Below, piece after piece: positions 16,501 through 23,748 of a stretch of 64,000 nt of DNA. The stretch is taken from NCBI GenBank assembly GCA_020025275.1, contig JAHHSI010000007.1, positions 34,915 through 98,914 on the forward strand, written 5' to 3'. The stretch comes from Oscillospiraceae bacterium (GTDB lineage Bacteria; Bacillota; Clostridia; Oscillospirales; Oscillospiraceae). Under the pieces are notes generated by a model. It was not told the DNA's origin. It was given only the letters and a program-made list of their open reading frames with translations, and did not search any database. A program made the translations under genes and the position numbers. Numbering within the stretch: the stretch's first letter is position 1; each line of letters starts with the position of its first letter.

Positions 16501-18310
16501 CCTCGGCGCGGTCGTCTCCAAGAACGAACTGCAAATTTTTCCCCTCATTGATTTTCTCGTGAGGGCCAAAGGAATCGCCGGAGTTGTAGTTGAAGAGATT
16601 GATGACCATGCCCTTGTCTCGGGTGGAGTCTCGGAGGTGTATGGAGGGTGGACCGTTGGTGCTGATCTTTGAATAGATCAGCCGCAGCCGTGTGGTCTCT
16701 GTCAGTTCAATCTCTTTTTTCTCCGGTGTGACAGCATAGACTTTCTCGTCACGGGTGATGATGTGTGTGACTTCGTTTTCGCCCTTGCGCTCGTTGACGT
16801 AGGCTTTTCCAATATAGTGATAGGTGTTGCTCTTGGGCCAAAGGTCAATGTTGCCTGTTGAAACGGAACGCCCTGTTTTTCTGACAATGCCCGGATTCTG
16901 ACCGTTCGGCGCATCGGCGGAGGAGAGGGGCTTGTCCTGAGTGCTCATGTACTCTACAGGGATTTCATGTACTTTTTTATAAATGAGGCGAATCGAATCT
17001 TTCGGATGTTCGCCATAAAAATCCGGCTGGGGATGTATTTCCTGTCGGGCACTCCAATCCGGACCGCTTTTTGTGATGTAGAACCATTTTCCACCCTCAT
17101 AAGACAGTCCGTAGATGCGCTTTTGATAGTGGCCGTCCCGCATGAAGTAGGCTTTGCTGTCAAACTGATATCCGGGGAGCTGGGGGGAGTTCCCTGATGT
17201 CGAGGAGAAGTCGAGTCGGATATGGTCGCCACCGGGATGCTCTTGCTGGATGTCCATATCCTCTGGAGACAGCAGTATATCGTGTTCCCACTCATCCACG
17301 CACTGGACCTTGATTTTCATCTCCGGCCGATCCTTAAAGGTGATGGTGAAGGTGGAAAAGCTGTCCACAGAGAAGATGGTCGTAAAAGAAGCCTCTTCTC
17401 TCTCCTGTAATAGCCCCTTGTTGGCATCGACTACGGTTTCAAGAACAATTTTGGACTGGGGGGCTGCGCTGTCGGAGTTCTCGTCCGGAGACGGAAGGGC
17501 GACAGGTTCTCTATGGTGCTGTACCTGGACACTGCGCGGATCAGCGGCGCGGGGCGTCAGATCAGTTGTTTCCAAGGCAACGTACACCGGCGCAGACGGT
17601 TCCATTTTGTCCCCTGCTTTATTATAGAGCGAGATGTCCAGCGCGGTGATATGATCGTAGAGGATTCCTGCTGCATCCACACGCTCCACTGCCTGAACAA
17701 ACACAGGGGATTCTTCCGGCAGCAGCTCCGCTCTGACCGACACATCGTCCGGCAGCGTTCCGGGAAGGGCGTACACACTGACACGGATGCTTGCGTTCAA
17801 ATCGGTGGTGCGGCAGTCGGTATAGTCTGCGGGGATGTGCCGGGGCAGTTCGTCCGCCAGAGGGGACTCCGGCCGAGTCTGCGAGGTTTCGGACGGCGGC
17901 TCGTTCCCACTGTCCGGAGATACCGGCGCGGCAACCTCTTCCGATGCCGACCCCGGTTGATGCGCTGTGGTTGCACTTTGGTAGCAATCTTTTGTATGGA
18001 TGTGCTCATTTTCTGTACAGACCAACTGACGATGCCAGCAATCATCAGAATGTGTGTGCAGTGAGTTTTCCTCCTGCGTGCAGATCAGCTGTTTTTGGTA
18101 ACAGTCCTCTGTGTGCTGGTGTTCCGACAGCGCACAGAGCAGCTGACCGCCGATCGCTGTATCAGAAGTGGCATAAGCATCTCGCATCAGCGACCAGACG
18201 GTACCGATGCCGACCGCCAGCACCAGGGCAGCCAGTATCGGATAGGTCCATCGCTTTTGGTTGTGCGGGTACTTTTTTTCGGGGGAATTTGGCGTCTTTT
18301 GCTTGGGCAT
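13565..18310 (-). CDS. Large LPETG-anchored surface protein with fibro-slime and Cna-B-like regions
   Basis: 1581 residues. A short basic tail and one membrane helix (residues ~22-42) begin the protein. Residues ~55-110 hold three H-T-x-D-C-type motifs with paired Cys (EHQHTEDCY, HTHSDDCW, EHIHTKDCY). A fibro-slime-like domain lies near 780-830 (FNGDDDVWVFIDGNLVLDLGG). Later repeats look like SpaA/Cna-B beta-sandwiches that often form isopeptide bonds. The C-terminus is LPETG (1545), a helix and RRKK, the sortase signal. The ATG at 18310 follows AAAGGAGG. No sortase lies beside it; the nearest is in the neighbouring ICE. It is chromosomal, outside the ICE, and is probably an adhesin. Confidence 0.88.
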   Translation of the reverse strand: MPKQKTPNSPEKKYPHNQKRWTYPILAALVLAVGIGTVWSLMRDAYATSDTAIGGQLLCALSEHQHTEDCYQKQLICTQEENSLHTHSDDCWHRQLVCTENEHIHTKDCYQSATTAHQPGSASEEVAAPVSPDSGNEPPSETSQTRPESPLADELPRHIPADYTDCRTTDLNASIRVSVYALPGTLPDDVSVRAELLPEESPVFVQAVERVDAAGILYDHITALDISLYNKAGDKMEPSAPVYVALETTDLTPRAADPRSVQVQHHREPVALPSPDENSDSAAPQSKIVLETVVDANKGLLQEREEASFTTIFSVDSFSTFTITFKDRPEMKIKVQCVDEWEHDILLSPEDMDIQQEHPGGDHIRLDFSSTSGNSPQLPGYQFDSKAYFMRDGHYQKRIYGLSYEGGKWFYITKSGPDWSARQEIHPQPDFYGEHPKDSIRLIYKKVHEIPVEYMSTQDKPLSSADAPNGQNPGIVRKTGRSVSTGNIDLWPKSNTYHYIGKAYVNERKGENEVTHIITRDEKVYAVTPEKKEIELTETTRLRLIYSKISTNGPPSIHLRDSTRDKGMVINLFNYNSGDSFGPHEKINEGKNLQFVLGDDRAEDYNKWTGPDGGIYTGIVDTKIGSDGYPTVQGQSLNYLFDPELCKADFDTYGGTGMIRQLHTNLDRLFWLDKDGYYRYDSMVNFATVASEGSASGTQPAYSDGANFIVYEQPALPSTPAVGDNPKFLPFNTYTEANRPTADPASNEKTKQYHFGMSIEADFVIPIGGVVPDADGHHTSMRDMIFEFNGDDDVWVFIDGNLVLDLGGIHDRYGGSINFRTGEVLTNAPPMSHSSHHQPNLYGLDDPHSMSDDALSEAREKAGFGRFSQHKFQFFYLERGRGASNCEIHFNLVPVAHGFVVGKRLANDGNAASTDHLHYQFQAEIQYPGQTKKPLSNASYTLIQWEPGDDPLSGGTPVGVGKTDRNGRLWLKPGQRADFVNVINLKNAGMAEKDRVKIYVSEIMLPDQQEPQVMAWSGKEEDPGTHMVVTDSNGKKRKLVPPMYNSPGYEFHGKKTETPLRRIASDEMILHQAVLTSRRTNEFNWIDFENDLGALSSLNITKQALHTTENRPILGVPYSMKIELWDGTQRTWIPLHEGAPYWILNPGDPIPDQNAVPQFHLPKDADGQIAVQHHQTIHLKLLPGTIYKISEILPEGDVHRYTTTYTGTVEQDTDSLIPYGDGTPQEYSGIGNTVGIKSGATHNITVTNHADTVIAPRGSFSLTKLVEGDVLPSADTKFNFALWIKDFPAEGGALTQPITATYFNTPSGISRPSEPIQFLPDAHSGEPKTDLFLYPGETVIITGLPEGYPMSVEEKLPDDQRENYDVRLQEEQQAPVNGTLLDRTAATISADHAVQVSCTNKSKLQPTATLQVTKQVYRTDRPTGAPSDSDKQREFPFALTLKAPQGFAGGAVAATVSKDGTLRDVTLHFEPRGEDYTAAVSLRHGETLTVPQLPINTDVVVQETNHDGYSVSMNDVPGDTITVPLRPTTGAPHEVLCVNMSGLELPETGGTGALPYVVPGTLLLCTSGGLLFRRKKTDGNG

Positions 18311-18330
18311 ATCGTGCCTCCTTTAAGGTT

Positions 18331-18800
18331 GGTCTACATAAATTCAGATGTATTTGTGGATATCGTGGGGAAGGAACAAACGGGAATGGCATCCGCACTG
18401 AATAATCGCAGACAGCTTTTCAGGCGTTGCTGATTCAACATCCGCTCGGATGCGGGATGTTCCTGTGGATCACATTAGCTCAGGTATCTGACAAGCAGAA
18501 AAACTCCCCGGAGCAGAGGCGGGAAAGAAGAGAGACCATCTCGCACAGCGGGGAGTGTATCCGTTTGTTTAGAAAAAGGGGGATACTGATGCAGTGTCAA
18601 CCCCAGAGCTCTGTGCTGTCCAAACCAGAGATGGCGGTGACGGTCGGGCCTCCAAGCGGTCTGACCCCTCTGTGAACATAGAAGCCCGGAAACCATTGAC
18701 TCTCGAAGACAGGACGTCCTGCCGCCCCAGATGGTTCGCTTTCCAGATTCCCGTGAATGCTGTGGAACCCGCATCAAAGCGCAAGGTGCTTTTATAAAAA
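18331..18800. other. Intergenic stretch without a convincing gene
   Basis: Between the surface protein and the ICE left end. Short hairpins are visible (acatcc/ggatgt near 18437-18461, a caggacgtcctg palindrome near 18709-18722). Open frames on both strands look spurious. The minus-strand reading ending in AQSSGVDTASVSPFF resembles false ORFs I remember from many gut Firmicutes, so this may be a dispersed non-coding repeat (unverified recollection). Confidence 0.3.
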
Positions 18801-18829
18801 AGAGACGATCCGAAGATCGTCTCTTTTTG
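18801..18829 (-). terminator. Original terminator of the tRNA-Ser transcript, displaced by the ICE
   Basis: Arms agagacgatc / gatcgtctct with a CGAA loop and, on the minus strand, six T. It directly abuts the left att copy, just where the end of the tRNA-Ser transcript would lie if the element were removed. Confidence 0.75.
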
Positions 18830-18850
18830 GCGCAGAAGGAGGGATTTGAA
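18826..18850. repeat. Left attachment site of the ICE (25-bp direct repeat)
   Basis: 25 bp from tttggcgcagaagg to gatttgaa are identical to 49392-49416, and the sequence diverges on both sides. It equals the CCA end, acceptor arm and part of the T arm of tRNA-Ser(GCT). Confidence 0.9.
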
Positions 18851-18998
18851 AATTTTCATGTCCCCCAATAGGCTCTTACATTGCAACGATATCAGAATGA
18901 AACACTGTGTAGACGATGGACTTTATATCTTGTCGATTTTCTTATCATACCAGATAATAGAAGTATTTCAAGTGCAAAATTCAAAAAGGAGATCTGAT

Positions 18999-20000
18999 AT
19001 GGTGAGAGAGCACATTAAAGAGTCTAAAAGCTATCGTGCAGCAAAGGAAATGACGGTAGAAGATTGGTTTGACATCTGGCAAAAAGATTATTTGATAAAT
19101 GTAAAACCTTCTACTGTGGTTTCTTATCGGCAAAGCAGCGGGCATATACTGCCCGTGTTGGGAGAGATCAGGCTACAGGAGCTTGAACCGCATATGGTGC
19201 AGCACCTTATTACCGTACTGCGAGAAAAAGATCTGTCGCCCAAAACAATTCATAACGTCCACGGTGTTTTACATCGGGCGCTTCAGCAGGCATTACAAAA
19301 TTTTTATGTTGATTTTAATGCAGCAGATTTTGTAACGCTGCCTCGTGTAGAGCGTCCAGAGCTGGAGGTGCTGGATGTTGCTGGGACAAAGCGCTTTCTT
19401 CGATACATACAAGGAGAGAGATATGAAGATGTATTTCGCTTCATCCTTTTTACGGGAGTCCGCGAAGGGGAAGCACTGGGCCTTACATGGGATTGTGTGG
19501 ATTTTGCGAAAGGAAAGATAATGATAAAGCGCCAACTGCAGCGGGAAAAAAAGCGCGGAGGAAAATATGTGTTAGCATCGCTAAAAAATGATCGCCCGCG
19601 CAAGTTATTTCCTGCGCCACAGGTTATGACCGAATTGGAAAGATATCAGAGGAAGCAACTGCGTTGGAGACTCCGGACGGGGTCAGAATGGAAAAATACG
19701 ATGAATCTTGTGTTCACGCAAGATGATGGAGCTCACATCTGTGCTCCTACAATCTTAAGAGACTTTAAGCGCATTGCTGCCCAAATTGGACAGCCAGCGT
19801 TGCGAATACATGATCTGAGACACAGCTATGCAGTGGCAGCACTGCAAGCAGGAGATGATATTAAAACATTGCAATATAATTTGGGACACGCTACAGCAGC
19901 ATTTACATTAGATGTTTACGGGCATTGTACCGATGATATGCAGCGAGCATCATCGGATCGGATGGCTGAGTACATATCAAAAATTATGGCAATAGGGTAA
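18999..20000 (+). CDS. int: Tyrosine recombinase, ICE integrase
   Basis: 333 residues. An N-terminal SAM-like core-binding domain (TVEDWFDIWQKDYL...VKPSTVVSYRQ) precedes the catalytic domain with Arg155 (TGVREGEALGL), His271 and Arg274 (HDLRHSYAV), His297 (LGHA) and nucleophile Tyr307 (DVYGH). All catalytic residues are present. The frame is open upstream to 18846, but the ATG at 18999 has AAAAGGAG 8-9 bp before it and matches the family. It lies 149 bp from the left att site and should integrate and excise the element at tRNA-Ser. AT-rich codon use differs from the host flank. Confidence 0.95.
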   Translation: MVREHIKESKSYRAAKEMTVEDWFDIWQKDYLINVKPSTVVSYRQSSGHILPVLGEIRLQELEPHMVQHLITVLREKDLSPKTIHNVHGVLHRALQQALQNFYVDFNAADFVTLPRVERPELEVLDVAGTKRFLRYIQGERYEDVFRFILFTGVREGEALGLTWDCVDFAKGKIMIKRQLQREKKRGGKYVLASLKNDRPRKLFPAPQVMTELERYQRKQLRWRLRTGSEWKNTMNLVFTQDDGAHICAPTILRDFKRIAAQIGQPALRIHDLRHSYAVAALQAGDDIKTLQYNLGHATAAFTLDVYGHCTDDMQRASSDRMAEYISKIMAIG

Positions 20001-20102
20001 TCCTGCCTTTCTCTCCCTACACCCCCGACCACGGCATGACACGGTGATCGGGGGCATATATGGGCGGTGTCGGTGTGATGAGCCGCAACGCTCTTTCCTT
20101 CA

Positions 20103-20132
20103 TAAGGCCACTGGTGCGCACCGGTGGCCTTA
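20103..20132. repeat. 30-bp inverted repeat between int and parA
   Basis: Arms of 15 bp (taaggccactggtgc / gcaccggtggcctta) differ at one position. No T run follows. Together with a GC hairpin at 20022-20054 (cccccga / tcggggg) it fills the int-parA gap. It could be an operator, partition or transfer-origin site. Confidence 0.45.
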
Positions 20133-20143
20133 CTCAATATTTC

Positions 20144-20175
20144 CAGCTTCGGCCTACCAGCCGAGGCTGTTTTTA
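20144..20175 (+). terminator. Terminator upstream of parA
   Basis: cagcttcggc and gccgaggctg pair (one mismatch) and are followed by five T, 45 bp before the parA start. It ends the int transcript or acts as an attenuator in the parA leader. A direct repeat of atcaaatc lies between it and the ribosome site. Confidence 0.65.
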
Positions 20176-20219
20176 TATGCTCACATCAAATCATCAAATC
20201 ATAATGGAGGAAATGTACC

Positions 20220-20996
20220 ATGAAAATCATCGTCATCGCAATCGTTAATCAGAAAGGTGGCGTCGGAAAAACGACCACCACACTTAACCTCGCATCGGCT
20301 CTGGCCATTATGGGCAAACAGGTGTTGGTGCTGGATCTCGATCCTCAGCGCAATGCCACCACGGCATTGCACGGAGGACAGGACTACAGCGGAGTTAGCA
20401 TCTCCGATCTGATCTACTGCACGGTAGCAGGTCTCCCCTACGATCCAGCAACATTGATCCTCTCCAATGCGGTGGAACACATTGACTATCTACCGGCCAC
20501 GCCTATGCTCTCTACAGCTCCCACGCTGATGGCCACAGCTAAGGATAGCGCTGCTGTCCTGTCGCACATCCTACAGCATCCGTATTTTAGTAAATATGAC
20601 TATGTGCTGATGGACTGCAAGCCCTCTCTGGATCTGCTTGTCAGCAATGCACTGTCCGCTGCGGATCAGGTCATCATCCCGGTAGAGCCGGAGGACTACG
20701 CCGTTGATGGTCTTGCAGATCTACTGGACACGATCGATCAGATCCAGGAGCGTCATAACGACAATTTGACAATCAACGGGATCTTGATCTCCAAGGCAAA
20801 CATGGTACGCAGTAAAGCAAAGCGCATGGAGGCCGCTCTGCGAGAAACCTTCGGAGCGCTGGTCTACAACACTGTGCTGCCTAATCTTGCTGAAATTGGC
20901 AATGCTCAGGATAAGCACCACAGCGTGGTGCAGGAGCGCAATAGTCGATTGGGTAAGTTGTATATGGATCTGGCAGAGGAGGTAATTGCAAGATGA
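20220..20996 (+). CDS. parA: ParA/Soj-type partition ATPase
   Basis: 258 residues. A deviant Walker A box (NQKGGVGKTT, residues 10-19), DLDPQRNATTAL (Walker A') and YVLMDCKPSLDLL (Walker B) define ParA/MinD ATPases. It has no N-terminal DNA-binding domain, so it is the small chromosomal/ICE type that needs ParB. GGAGG lies 10 bp before the ATG. It heads a ParA-orf-ParB-orf-ParB cluster and should help keep the excised circular form during cell division. Its last codons overlap the next gene (ATGA). Confidence 0.93.
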   Translation: MKIIVIAIVNQKGGVGKTTTTLNLASALAIMGKQVLVLDLDPQRNATTALHGGQDYSGVSISDLIYCTVAGLPYDPATLILSNAVEHIDYLPATPMLSTAPTLMATAKDSAAVLSHILQHPYFSKYDYVLMDCKPSLDLLVSNALSAADQVIIPVEPEDYAVDGLADLLDTIDQIQERHNDNLTINGILISKANMVRSKAKRMEAALRETFGALVYNTVLPNLAEIGNAQDKHHSVVQERNSRLGKLYMDLAEEVIAR

Positions 20997-21295
20997 ATCT
21001 GAGAAGGAGAACAGCTGAAAAAGAGCTGCGTTTATCTGATGGATACATCAAAACAAAAGAGGAGTACGAGGCTACCGGCGCAACATACCTCGGGTCATTA
21101 GGCCAAGCTGCTAAGGCTGGCTACTACACAATCGCAGCTTGTCAGCGCTGTGGGCAGCCCGTACAGTCGGAAGAATTGCAGATAATCCAGCACTTTGCCA
21201 TGTTTGCAGATTGCTATGCCGATCAGTGCTTGATAGTTAATAAGAAGAAACGGCGGCCTTGCCTGCCGGTGTTTTACAGAGAGGAGAAATTATGA
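20993..21295 (+). CDS. Small Cys-containing protein between parA and parB
   Basis: 100 residues, not recognised. The N-terminal half is basic and helical (RRRTAEKELRLSDGYIKTKEEYEATG). The second half has CQRCGQ and CYADQC, four cysteines that could bind zinc. It overlaps parA by 4 bp and parB by 4 bp, so the three are translationally coupled. It could be a partition accessory or regulator; this is inference from position only. Confidence 0.65.
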   Translation: MNLRRRTAEKELRLSDGYIKTKEEYEATGATYLGSLGQAAKAGYYTIAACQRCGQPVQSEELQIIQHFAMFADCYADQCLIVNKKKRRPCLPVFYREEKL

Positions 21296-22512
21296 CCGGA
21301 CTGGAAAGGTTGAAAGCCAGGCAAGCCGGAACTGCGCCGTTGCCCAGCAACAGCAATATCATTGATTTGCTCAGCAATCCTGTAGCTGTAGCGAACGCAC
21401 ATGAGGAAGATGTGCAGCAGATTGATCTTATGAAGCTCCATGATTTTGGGGCACATACATTCTTGCTTCGTGAGGATGAGACATACAAAGCGCTGGTGTC
21501 CAGCATCACCGAAACTGGCATCCGTACCCCTTTGCTTGTCCGCCCCTATCCTGTCATGGGTGAATTTGAAATCATCTCTGGCCACCGGCGCCGGAGAGCT
21601 GCACAGCAGGCAGGGTTAACAACGGTACCCTGCATCATTGTCCAGCTCGACGATGATGCAGCAACGATCCTTATGGCAGAGAGCAACATCCAGCGGCCGG
21701 ACTGGCTGCCGAGCGAAAAGGCGAAAACCTTCGCAGCTTGGTTGACAGCAGTCCAGAAAAAAACTGGCATTTCACAGGGGCAGCGCTCTGATCTAACTTC
21801 GGGAACCGAGTTCCCGAAGTTAGGTTCCACTCCTGCCGGTGCAACTTCGGCAACTGAGTTGCCGAAGTCCGGTTCCACTTCTGCTGATGGAACTTCGGGA
21901 ACCGAGTTCCCGAAGTCTGGGTTCTCTCCTGCCGATGGAACTTCGGGAACCGAGTTCCCGAAGTTAGGTTCCACTCTTGCCGATGCAACTGCGGGAACCA
22001 AGTTCCCGCAGACCGGTGCTTCCCCTGCCGATGCAACTGCGGGAACCGAGTTCCCGCAGACGGGACGGAATAGGGATGTTGCAGCAGCTAAGTGGGGAAT
22101 CTCCGGCAAAGTGTTTTCTATGTACATCAAGCTTTGTGATCTGCTACCGGAGCTGTTGACCATGGTTGATGAGAAAAAACTCACAGTAAAGGCCGGGTAT
22201 CAGTTGGCGTTCCTGACGGCGCAGGAGCAGAACATGGTGCTGGAGTTTACCAAAGAGAGCGGAGAGAAAATCAATCCAAGCAAGGCGGAAGATATTCGCT
22301 GTGCTGCCAGCGAACATCATCTTACTCTGGAATGGCTGGAATCCCTTTTTTCTGCGAAGCAGGATGTAGGGAAAGTGAGCATATCATTTGACAGTGCGGT
22401 GCTCAAAAATAAAGCCACCGTAAGAACGGCGCTGAATAATGCGGATGTTCTGGAAAAAATCGAGGCAATCATTGCACGATACGCTGCAGATCACGATTTG
22501 CCTTTGGAGTGA
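21292..22512 (+). CDS. parB: ParB-type partition protein 1 with in-frame palindromic repeat insert
   Basis: 406 residues. The N-terminal ParB/sulfiredoxin-like CTPase domain has LVRPYPVMGEFEIISGHRRRRAAQQAGLTTVP (GHRR is the hallmark) and MAESNIQR. A helix-turn-helix follows the insert (NRDVAAAKWGISGKVFSMYIKLCDLLPELLTMVDEKKL). Between them residues ~165-260 are six 16-residue repeats (pattern TSGTEFPKLGSTPADG). At DNA level these hold six palindromes. The repeat tract is predicted to be an unstructured loop, so its sequence seems chosen for DNA or RNA shape. GAGGAG precedes the ATG at 21292. Confidence 0.9.
   Translation: MTGLERLKARQAGTAPLPSNSNIIDLLSNPVAVANAHEEDVQQIDLMKLHDFGAHTFLLREDETYKALVSSITETGIRTPLLVRPYPVMGEFEIISGHRRRRAAQQAGLTTVPCIIVQLDDDAATILMAESNIQRPDWLPSEKAKTFAAWLTAVQKKTGISQGQRSDLTSGTEFPKLGSTPAGATSATELPKSGSTSADGTSGTEFPKSGFSPADGTSGTEFPKLGSTLADATAGTKFPQTGASPADATAGTEFPQTGRNRDVAAAKWGISGKVFSMYIKLCDLLPELLTMVDEKKLTVKAGYQLAFLTAQEQNMVLEFTKESGEKINPSKAEDIRCAASEHHLTLEWLESLFSAKQDVGKVSISFDSAVLKNKATVRTALNNADVLEKIEAIIARYAADHDLPLE
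21794..22059. repeat. Six palindromes at exact 48-bp spacing inside parB1
   Basis: Centres lie at 21808, 21856, 21904, 21952, 22000 and 22048. Each has arms of 10-13 bp around a 3-bp centre, e.g. acttcgggaac-cga-gttcccgaagt. Copy 2 changes the arm to acttcggcaac and the partner changes to gttgccgaagt. Copies 5 and 6 change ttcggg to tgcggg with partner cccgca. Paired changes keep the symmetry, so the palindrome itself appears to be under selection. All copies have the same codon phase. They are candidates for parS-like ParB binding sites. Confidence 0.9.
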
Positions 22513-22529
22513 AAGGACTGGTTATACAT

Positions 22530-22814
22530 ATGAGCAAGTACGTATCCTACACCGTTGAGTATATGCTTGACGAGCACCAAGCCGCACAACTCGAAGAAAT
22601 CCGGAAAGCATGGATTGCAAGGGGCAATGCAGCTACAAGCGAACAGGTTTTTGAAGCCCTTATGCGCGAAGGGGCGGTCTACGATGTAGCGGAAAAGTTA
22701 GCGTATGAAGAGTGGAGATACGAATTGAGAGACAGTTTTCCGCTCCGTGATAAAGTCTACGAAGAAACAAAAGCAAGATTGAATACTGAAAGCACAGAAA
22801 AGAATGATGAATAA
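22530..22814 (+). CDS. Small hypothetical protein between the two parB genes
   Basis: 94 residues from the ATG at 22530; a GTG at 22509 overlapping the parB1 stop is an alternative start. It is acidic and helical: VEYMLDEHQAAQLEEIRKAWIARG, then EQVFEALMREGAVYDVAEKLAYEEWRY. The shape (short beta strand then two helices) resembles ribbon-helix-helix proteins, but I do not recognise a family. It overlaps parB2 by 11 bp. Possible role as regulator of the partition operon is inference. Confidence 0.6.
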   Translation: MSKYVSYTVEYMLDEHQAAQLEEIRKAWIARGNAATSEQVFEALMREGAVYDVAEKLAYEEWRYELRDSFPLRDKVYEETKARLNTESTEKNDE

Positions 22815-23748
22815 TCCTTATGAGCAAATGTGGCAATCGGCACAGGCCAAAGCGCAACAAGAAGAGCAGCGAAAGGCCCTCCCATCTGTAGATGAGGCGA
22901 TTGCGGAGCTACCGCTGATGCAGTTGGAGGATTTTCCCAGTGGGCCGTATAATCGTTATAAAATCTATGGCGGGGATCAGCGTGATGAACTGCGAGAGAG
23001 TATTCGAAATCACGGCATCTTGGTGCCGTTGATTGTTCGACCTCTGGCAGGCGGAGGATACCAGATTATTGCCGGAAAAAATCGTCGATCGGTTGCTGAA
23101 GAGTTGGGCTATACCTCAGTCCCATGTATCATCAGGGAACTGGACGATGACGAGGCCTTAATGCAGCTCAACATCACGAATCTGCAGCATCGACAACTGC
23201 TTCCCAGCGAAAAAGCCTATGCCTATCGCTTGGAAGTAGAGGTACGCAATAGGCAGGGTTTGAAATCTTCAACTTGTGGACAACTTGGCCACAAGTCGAG
23301 AAACTTAATTTCAACAAAGGAAAGTGGCCGACAGATCCAACGATTGATCCGGCTGACCTATCTGACAGAAGAATTTTTGCTGGATGCAGTGGACACAAAA
23401 TTGCTATCTTTGGGGGCAGGAGAAATGATATCTTTTCTCTCAGCGCAGGAACAGCGACTGGTTTCGCAATACTTTTTTGAGCAGAAAGGTGGAGAGGTAA
23501 AATATCGGCAGGGGCGTCGGCTATCGATCAAGAACGCACACATGCTGCGAGAATTACATGATAGCGGCACATCCATAGATGAACTGACATTAGATTCCCT
23601 TCGGGAGAAGACCTCTACCCGATATCGTAAGCTGCAGCTGAATATGACGGAGATTCGGCGCCAGTGGCCAGAGCTGGCGGGGATGACGGAGAAGGAGGTT
23701 ACAGCGCTGATTAAGGATGCATTGGAGGCCTACTTCGCATCAAAATAA
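22804..23748 (+). CDS. ParB-type partition protein 2
   Basis: 314 residues, a paralogue of the upstream ParB. The N-terminal domain has LIVRPLAGGGYQIIAGKNRRSVAEELGYTSVP (GKNRR replaces the usual GHRR) and MQLNITNLQHRQL, then the linker GLKSSTCGQLGHKSRN and an HTH region ESGRQIQRLIRLTYLTEEFLLDAV. It lacks the six-repeat insert, but the linker holds one 25-bp quasi-palindrome at the matching position. Two different ParB proteins with one ParA suggest division of labour, such as partition and regulation or nuclease protection. It overlaps the preceding gene by 11 bp. Confidence 0.88.
   Translation: MMNNPYEQMWQSAQAKAQQEEQRKALPSVDEAIAELPLMQLEDFPSGPYNRYKIYGGDQRDELRESIRNHGILVPLIVRPLAGGGYQIIAGKNRRSVAEELGYTSVPCIIRELDDDEALMQLNITNLQHRQLLPSEKAYAYRLEVEVRNRQGLKSSTCGQLGHKSRNLISTKESGRQIQRLIRLTYLTEEFLLDAVDTKLLSLGAGEMISFLSAQEQRLVSQYFFEQKGGEVKYRQGRRLSIKNAHMLRELHDSGTSIDELTLDSLREKTSTRYRKLQLNMTEIRRQWPELAGMTEKEVTALIKDALEAYFASK
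23272..23296. repeat. Single 25-bp palindrome in parB2, homologous in position to the parB1 array
   Basis: Arms acttgtggacaa / ttggccacaagt differ at one position. It encodes TCGQLGHK in the same codon phase in which parB1 encodes TSGTEFPK. Length (25 bp) and outer ACTT...AAGT agree with the parB1 units although the inner bases differ. Confidence 0.75.

Noticed and set aside
18475..18886. Minus-strand frames of 100-105 codons before the integrase
   Set aside because: No ribosome site, they cross the tRNA terminator or att site, and they resemble false ORFs from non-coding repeats.
21794..22059. CRISPR-like array (regular 48-bp repeats)
   Set aside because: The units are in frame within parB, every unit encodes 16 residues, there are no variable spacers of constant length between identical repeats, and no cas genes are present.
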